Shown: positions 1 to 5,711 of the stretch, in pieces
How positions within the stretch are numbered: the stretch's first letter is position 1
How the letters are laid out: each line of letters begins with the position of its first letter
NCBI GenBank assembly: GCA_003157055.1
Contig: PMIG01000383.1
Coordinates: forward strand, 1 to 8,178
DNA length: 8,178 nucleotides
Source of the DNA: Bacteroidales bacterium
GTDB lineage: Bacteria; Bacteroidota; Bacteroidia; Bacteroidales; VadinHA17
Direction: 5' to 3'
Program-made: the position numbers and the translations under genes
Notes under the pieces: generated by a model
Databases searched by the model: none
What the model was told of the DNA's origin: nothing
What the model saw: only the letters and a program-made list of their open reading frames with translations

Positions 1-1005
<1,005 letters not shown>

Positions 1006-1016
1006 TATATTCCCGG

Positions 1017-1265
1017 ATGAAGATAGAGATTATCACTCCCGATAGAAAGATTTTTGAAGGGGACATCAAATCAATAAGAGTTCCTGGGAAAAAGGGCTCA
1101 TTTCAGGTATTAAAGGACCATGCTCCCATAATTTCTACCCTCGAGAATGGTCCCGTAATAATGGTCGACCAGCAGGGAAATGAAACAAGATATGAGATAA
1201 ACGGAGGAGTGATAGAGGTAAAGGCAAATACAATAATCCTCCTTGCCGAATCGGTAAAACAATAA
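1017..1265 (+). CDS. atpC: F-type ATP synthase subunit epsilon, short form
   Basis: Epsilon is part of the F1 central stalk and joins gamma to the c-ring. The 82-residue product has the family's N-terminal beta-sandwich: MKIEIITPDRKIFEGDI, then G-x-FQVLKDHAPIISTL around residues 27-42, and GGVIEV near residues 63-68. It stops where that domain ends, so the C-terminal two-helix hairpin found in the roughly 130-140 residue epsilon of E. coli or Bacillus is absent. Short epsilon subunits are common in Bacteroidota, so this looks native and not truncated. The hairpin is the part that inhibits ATP hydrolysis in other bacteria, so that control is probably missing here. The ATG lies 11 bases after the atpD stop, with no Shine-Dalgarno sequence in front. 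Position after atpD and the clear N-terminal motif make the call firm. Confidence 0.95.
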   Translation: MKIEIITPDRKIFEGDIKSIRVPGKKGSFQVLKDHAPIISTLENGPVIMVDQQGNETRYEINGGVIEVKANTIILLAESVKQ

Positions 1266-1272
1266 TCCTGCG

Positions 1273-2688
1273 ATGACTCCTGATGAATTCCGGAAGCATG
1301 CCCATTCTCTTGTGGAATGGATGACCATGTATCTGGAAAATGTCGAAAAATATCCTGTGAAATCGGGAGTCAAGCCCGGAGAGATATTCAATAAAATACC
1401 ATCATCACCTCCTGAAGAGCCAGAGCCCTTTGAGAATTTCATGTGCGACATGGATGAGATAATCATGCCGGGAATAACCCACTGGCAAAGTCCTGATTTT
1501 TTTGCATATTTCCCTGCAAACAGCAGCCCTCCTTCCGTTCTTGCAGAAATGATAACAGCAACTATTGGTGCGCAGTGCATGAACTGGGAAACGTCACCTG
1601 CTGCTGCTGAGCTGGAAGAGAAAATGATGATCTGGCTGAGGGAGATGACAGGACTTCCTTCCACCTTCGAAGGAGTTATCCAGGACTCTGCGTCTTCCGC
1701 AACTCTTGCAGCTATAATAACAGCAAGGGAAAAAGTCACTTCATTTGCAGTCAACGATGAAGGCTCCGGCTCTGTCGGCAGGCTTAGGGTTTATTGTTCC
1801 ATACAGGCACACTCATCCGTTGATAAGGCTGTGAAAATTTGCGGCATCGGTATAAAAAATCTGGTGAAAATAGGTGTTAAGGATGATTTTTCCATGGATC
1901 CGGCTTTGCTTCAGAAGGCAATAGAAGAAGACAGGGAAAAAGGATTTATTCCATGCTGCATAGTTGCCACAATCGGAACTACAGGAACAACTGCCATTGA
2001 CCCTTTAAGGGCCATAGGAGAAATCTGCAGCAAAAATGACATATGGCTTCATGTCGATGCCGCCATGGCCGGCACGGCTCTTATTCTGCCCGAATTCAGG
2101 TGGATGATCGACGGGAAGGAATATGTCGACAGCCTCCTGTTCAACCCTCATAAGTGGATGTTCACAAATTTCGACTGCACAGCATTCTTCATAAAAGATG
2201 CAGGTGCACTCATCAAAACCTTCGAAATATTGCCCGAGTATCTTAAAACCAGGACAAGAGGCATCGTAAATGATTACCGCGACTGGGGAATTCCGCTGGG
2301 AAGAAGATTCCGGGCACTTAAGCTTTGGAGCGTGATAAGATCGTATGGGACCGAAGGGCTTCGGAAGAAGATTCGAGAACATATCAGCTTTGCTGCCAGG
2401 CTGAAAGAGATGATAATGAAAGAGCCTGACTTTGAGATCCTTGCCCCCGTTGTCATAAACGTTGTATGTTTCAGATATTGCCCGGAAGGGCGCGATGAGA
2501 AAGAGCTGAATTCACTGAATGAAAAGCTAAACCACCAGATTAACGACAGCGGCAGGATATATCTTTCTCACACAATGATTAATGGTAAATACTCCCTCAG
2601 GATGGTCACCGGTCAGACAAACGTAACGTTCCTCCATGTTGAAAAAGCATGGGAGATTATTAAGGAAAATTCCCGCCGGCCGGGTTAA
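1273..2688 (+). CDS. Pyridoxal-phosphate-dependent aromatic-L-amino-acid decarboxylase family protein (group II)
   Basis: Predicted cytoplasmic PLP enzyme of 471 residues, the usual length for DOPA/tyrosine/tryptophan decarboxylases of group II. Seen: the substrate-pocket block HWQSPDFFAYFPA (70-82), the QDSASSATLAA block (137-147), QAHSSVDKA (178-186) with the cofactor-stacking His180, HVDAAMAG (260-267) with Asp262 for the pyridine nitrogen, and NPHKW (291-295) with Lys294 as the Schiff-base lysine. Tyr323 in LPEYLK aligns with the flexible-loop Tyr (Tyr332 of human DOPA decarboxylase) that protonates the quinonoid. Aldehyde synthases carry Phe there, so simple decarboxylation to an amine and CO2 is expected. 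DYRDWGIPLGRRFRALKLW (334-352) is also characteristic. The substrate is probably an aromatic L-amino acid, but Tyr, Trp, Phe and DOPA cannot be told apart by eye. It starts 7 bases after atpC, without a Shine-Dalgarno, suggesting cotranscription. No amine antiporter is visible next to it. Glutamate decarboxylase or another group II member is less likely, given the FFAYFP and LPEYLK blocks. Confidence 0.93.
   Translation: MTPDEFRKHAHSLVEWMTMYLENVEKYPVKSGVKPGEIFNKIPSSPPEEPEPFENFMCDMDEIIMPGITHWQSPDFFAYFPANSSPPSVLAEMITATIGAQCMNWETSPAAAELEEKMMIWLREMTGLPSTFEGVIQDSASSATLAAIITAREKVTSFAVNDEGSGSVGRLRVYCSIQAHSSVDKAVKICGIGIKNLVKIGVKDDFSMDPALLQKAIEEDREKGFIPCCIVATIGTTGTTAIDPLRAIGEICSKNDIWLHVDAAMAGTALILPEFRWMIDGKEYVDSLLFNPHKWMFTNFDCTAFFIKDAGALIKTFEILPEYLKTRTRGIVNDYRDWGIPLGRRFRALKLWSVIRSYGTEGLRKKIREHISFAARLKEMIMKEPDFEILAPVVINVVCFRYCPEGRDEKELNSLNEKLNHQINDSGRIYLSHTMINGKYSLRMVTGQTNVTFLHVEKAWEIIKENSRRPG
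2664..2684 (-). terminator. Weak candidate intrinsic terminator for the minus-strand gene
   Basis: Read on the minus strand, 6 bases past the stop of the large minus gene, CCCG (2684-2681) can pair with CGGG (2675-2672) around a five-base loop, followed by AATTTT. The stem is only 4 bp and the T run is short. The element lies inside the last codons of the convergent decarboxylase gene. It may be chance; it is listed because the two convergent genes leave no other room for a terminator between them. Confidence 0.2.
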
Positions 2689-2690
2689 GA

Positions 2691-5585
2691 TCAGTACTGC
2701 GGCCTTCTTCCTATAGTCGTTCCGTTTATATCCATTTTGAACACCATTTCAAAAGCCGGTGTTTCTCCAAACCCTTTCCATGCCGCCTGTACTCCTCCTG
2801 AAATCCTGTATGGGATCCTGAATAGATGAAAATCTGCAAGAAGCTCACCGCCGAAGGAACTGAAAATATCCGGTCCGATGGTATGTCTATCTATCGACTG
2901 GCTGCCATTCTGTATTTTCAGGTAATAATTGTTGTAACCTCTTCCCCAGTCATAAAATAAGCCGGCCCTGATCCTTGTAAGATAAAGAATTGAGGAGATA
3001 CTTAAGTCAGGGTAAAAGAGAGGAGCTTCATAATCGACCGACATAAAATCAAGCTTGCTGGAAATAATATTTAAATAGCTTCGTGGAAAATCGATTCTGT
3101 TATCAGAAAGATACCCGGCAAAACTCTGATGCTCTTTTTCAAACCTGAGCTTTATGCTATTATTGCGAAAAATTCCAGGGAAGTAAAAAGCAGTTTTTAA
3201 GTAAATGTCAGGTCCAAAAAAGCTTTTGTCGAAGGGCCATGAGATATATGAAAAATCGATAAGCTGAGCCCACCTTGGATAGATATCGCGGTAGGCTGAC
3301 TTGTAATAATTGTAGAAATAGAACCTCCCGGCTAACTGTATTTGTCCAACATCATATCCTGAGCTTTTGCTGATGAATATATATTTATTCTGATAATTTG
3401 AGGAACCGGCAAAATAAACGAACTGTGAGAAGCTTCCGGTATTGAAATTAAGGGGGAGTGAAAGTGTATTTACGAAATGGTATCCATTCACTGTTGATGA
3501 CGGTTGCGGATCGGAACTGTTCTTATAGATAACAGGTTCGCTTCCATAATCGAGCTGTGACTGCAACACAGGATACCATCCGCTCCAGGTAATGTTGGTG
3601 TGAATCATATTCCTCTTTTCAGCAGAGTATTCATATCCCGCAGTAGCAGTGAGAGTGCTCAGTACGTTTTGCGAAAGCAGAGTGATGCCCGGACGCAGAG
3701 TCTGAGAGTTCGATTCGATAGCATTTATATCAGTATAGAATGGCATCCAGCTGTGGATGTTGAAGAGATGCTGCCACTTCCGGTATGGCTGCGGCGTATA
3801 ATCTTTTACAGTATCTTGCTGTTGTGCCGGCTTGATGTCAAACCTGTCGGCAAGGAAAGAGCTTCGCTTTTCTGAAAAGTAAGCTTCCTTTTCTTTTCCC
3901 GGCAGAAAGGCCATGCATATGTTGTTGCCAGCCGAAGTGTAATCATTGAATATTATTTCTGATCCGTTAACAATCATATTGTTAGCTCCGAACCTTGAAT
4001 TTATGATCTCAATCAACTTTCCTCCGGGTGTCAGCAGGAACCCGTTTTCCACTCCCGAAACAGAGCTGGTGAAAAACAGGGAATCATTCCTTGACTGAGC
4101 AGACTGAAGATCATTTCTTCCTGCTTCAACCAGGATATTCCATATGTTTTCCGCCGGAGAATATGACATAATCCCTTCGCCTGCATCTGTCAAGAAAATA
4201 ACAGTGATCTTTTTCCCGTCATCCGACCATCGGGGTTGCTGGATTGAAGCATTTCCCGGAACGGCGATGCTCTTCTGAAAAGTTCCGTCGTAAGCACTAA
4301 GGAATACCAGGCTGTTCTTATTGTCATAGGTGTTTTCGACAGCTGCGATCAAGCTTCCGTCGGGAGATACTGAAACTGCCATATACCTTGATCTGTGGGT
4401 CAGCTGCTTTGTTATACCTGTCTTTAGGTTTTTAAGTTTTATTACAGAGTACTCGCGGTTCGCCCAGCGCGGATCAACGGTTGTTTCAACCCATACGATA
4501 ATGCCATTCCCGTACGATATGAAATAGGGATAAATATTTCCCGGAACATGGATTCTCTTTTCTGTTTTTAATGAAGGGTTGATTAGCACGAATGACGGTG
4601 GATCAGTCAGGGATGTTTTTACGGCAATGATCGAGTCTTTTCCTGCAAAAACGGGAGAGTTATAGTTGATGTACTGCTTCTTTTTATCAGGGTTCACAGG
4701 CATATAGGGCTGCGCTCCGCTGGCTGCAATATCCTTTTGCCATTGATTCTTCAGTACATCAAAAGTCTGATCATAAAGCATCCTTTTCGTCAGGCCGCTA
4801 TTCCTTCTGAGGCATATATTGACAGGGTTCAGAGTAAAGGGCTCGCTGGCGGTAAAGGCCAGGATTCTGTTCCAGAGATTCAGGTCAGTTGAGGCGAACG
4901 ACCATGCGACCATCTGATAGCCGTACTGGTAATAATCGGGAGTATAATCCCTGAATGAGCCGCAAACCATTTTGTCGTACCTGAAAACATGCTCTTTTTC
5001 AACGGCAATTGCCTTGAGAGTTTTTTGGAAATCAGGGCTTCGTCCCCTTCCTGATTCGGAGAGGATGCTCTCAGAGAACACCGCATCGCCCTCCATGAAC
5101 CATAAAGGCAGCATTAAAGCAAGCGCCCCTGTTATCTGTTGGCCAAAAAAATATGAAAGAAATTTTGAGGTTCCTGTATTCAGCGACTTCATTTGCATTA
5201 CGTGTGCCAGCTCATGAAGGGTAAGCTGGCTTTTTGTATCGAGGGGAATCGTATTCTGTTCCGGGGTAGGGAATATCTCCATCCGTTTCGGAGCCCAGGC
5301 TACATATCCGTTGGATTCGACCGTAAAACTATGAATGACAACAGGCAGCCTGAATTTCATTTCAGGGAAGAGGCTTGCGAGAGCTGAATTTGCCTTATCG
5401 AGCGATTTTGCAAATTCGATACCCTCTTTCCCGTATTTCTCAGGATAAATTACAGTGAACTTTCCAGTCTTTACCTGCATCCACTTGAGATTTGCAGGAT
5501 CCTGCCCCGTTTCATAATACTGCGCGTTTATGATGACAGGTGATAATAATAAAATAATCAGTAGGATTGTATTGCAGATTTTCAT
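2691..5585 (-). CDS. Exported outer-membrane protein: gluzincin-like HExxH domain, TolB-like propeller and C-terminal beta-barrel
   Basis: No named gene is recognised, but three parts can be read. From the ATG at 5585 (964 residues), residues 1-21 form a Sec signal peptide (MKIC, a long I/L run, INA before Gln22). Residues about 30-270 resemble peptidase-MA-like gluzincins: HELAH at 124-128 (bases 5202-5216) gives zinc ligands His124 and His128 and catalytic Glu125, and WFMEGDA supplies a likely third ligand, Glu165. Residues about 300-570 look like a beta-propeller, with PD40-type turns SPDG (407-410) and SDDG (454-457). A linker with LFNIHSWMPFY leads to a region from about 635 to the end rich in alternating aromatic strands, as in outer-membrane barrels; the stretch VDYEAPLFYPDL then GLFYDWGRG recalls Omp85-like barrels. 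The propeller would then sit in the periplasm. A TTG at 5603 would add six residues before the signal peptide; the ATG gives a better signal sequence. It converges on the decarboxylase with 2 bases between stops. The real substrate, if it is an active protease, is unknown. Confidence 0.85.
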   Translation of the reverse strand: MKICNTILLIILLLSPVIINAQYYETGQDPANLKWMQVKTGKFTVIYPEKYGKEGIEFAKSLDKANSALASLFPEMKFRLPVVIHSFTVESNGYVAWAPKRMEIFPTPEQNTIPLDTKSQLTLHELAHVMQMKSLNTGTSKFLSYFFGQQITGALALMLPLWFMEGDAVFSESILSESGRGRSPDFQKTLKAIAVEKEHVFRYDKMVCGSFRDYTPDYYQYGYQMVAWSFASTDLNLWNRILAFTASEPFTLNPVNICLRRNSGLTKRMLYDQTFDVLKNQWQKDIAASGAQPYMPVNPDKKKQYINYNSPVFAGKDSIIAVKTSLTDPPSFVLINPSLKTEKRIHVPGNIYPYFISYGNGIIVWVETTVDPRWANREYSVIKLKNLKTGITKQLTHRSRYMAVSVSPDGSLIAAVENTYDNKNSLVFLSAYDGTFQKSIAVPGNASIQQPRWSDDGKKITVIFLTDAGEGIMSYSPAENIWNILVEAGRNDLQSAQSRNDSLFFTSSVSGVENGFLLTPGGKLIEIINSRFGANNMIVNGSEIIFNDYTSAGNNICMAFLPGKEKEAYFSEKRSSFLADRFDIKPAQQQDTVKDYTPQPYRKWQHLFNIHSWMPFYTDINAIESNSQTLRPGITLLSQNVLSTLTATAGYEYSAEKRNMIHTNITWSGWYPVLQSQLDYGSEPVIYKNSSDPQPSSTVNGYHFVNTLSLPLNFNTGSFSQFVYFAGSSNYQNKYIFISKSSGYDVGQIQLAGRFYFYNYYKSAYRDIYPRWAQLIDFSYISWPFDKSFFGPDIYLKTAFYFPGIFRNNSIKLRFEKEHQSFAGYLSDNRIDFPRSYLNIISSKLDFMSVDYEAPLFYPDLSISSILYLTRIRAGLFYDWGRGYNNYYLKIQNGSQSIDRHTIGPDIFSSFGGELLADFHLFRIPYRISGGVQAAWKGFGETPAFEMVFKMDINGTTIGRRPQY

Positions 5586-5710
5586 ATTGCCAATAAAGCT
5601 CAAAAATAGCTAAAAATGTAAGGTTGCAGCAGGAGTTTATGATTTGAAAAAAATAATTACTTTCGTCACTTGGTCTTTTATCTCAGCTCTTTTGTAAAAC
5701 GAGTGTTACA
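5586..5710. promoter_or_regulatory. Divergent intergenic region between the outer-membrane protein and DUF2723 genes
   Basis: This A/T-rich 125-base gap separates two genes transcribed away from each other, so it should carry both promoters. Neither start codon has a Shine-Dalgarno sequence at the usual distance. No reading frame worth calling is present. The individual candidate elements inside it are listed separately and are all weak. Confidence 0.6.
5601..5608 (-). promoter_or_regulatory. Candidate Bacteroidota -7 element for the minus-strand outer-membrane protein gene
   Basis: The minus strand reads TATTTTTG, a full match to the Bacteroidota -7 consensus TAnnTTTG, 15 bases before the ATG at 5585. 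No good TTTG -33 element is found about 19 bases further upstream. The implied leader would be only about 10 bases. The TTG start at 5603 would overlap this element, which slightly favours the ATG start if the promoter is real. Confidence 0.3.
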
Positions 5711-5711
5711 A
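5692..5711 (+). repeat. Small inverted repeat overlapping the DUF2723 start codon
   Basis: TTGTAA (5692-5697) and TTACAA (5706-5711) are perfect 6-base inverted arms around an 8-base spacer. The right arm includes the A of the ATG. It could be a protein-binding half-site pair or a weak RNA hairpin that covers the start, but 6-base A/T-rich arms also arise by chance. Confidence 0.3.

Noticed and set aside
1110..1754. A 214-codon minus-strand reading frame opposite atpC and the decarboxylase
   Set aside because: It lies wholly antisense to two well-supported genes, shows no recognisable motif, and is low in typical protein features. It looks like a chance open frame.
4880..5387. Several short frames on both strands inside the N-terminal part of the minus-strand gene
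   Set aside because: They overlap each other and the HExxH domain coding region, have no motifs and are chance frames.
5586..5603. TTG start at 5603 for the large minus-strand gene
   Set aside because: The six added residues (MSFIGN) sit before a normal signal peptide that begins at the ATG at 5585, and the TTG overlaps a candidate -7 element.
5643..5665. TTTG (5643-5646) plus TACTTTCG (5658-5665) as a promoter for the DUF2723 gene
   Set aside because: The spacing is about 11 bases where about 19 is expected, and the -7 element has one mismatch, so I did not call it.
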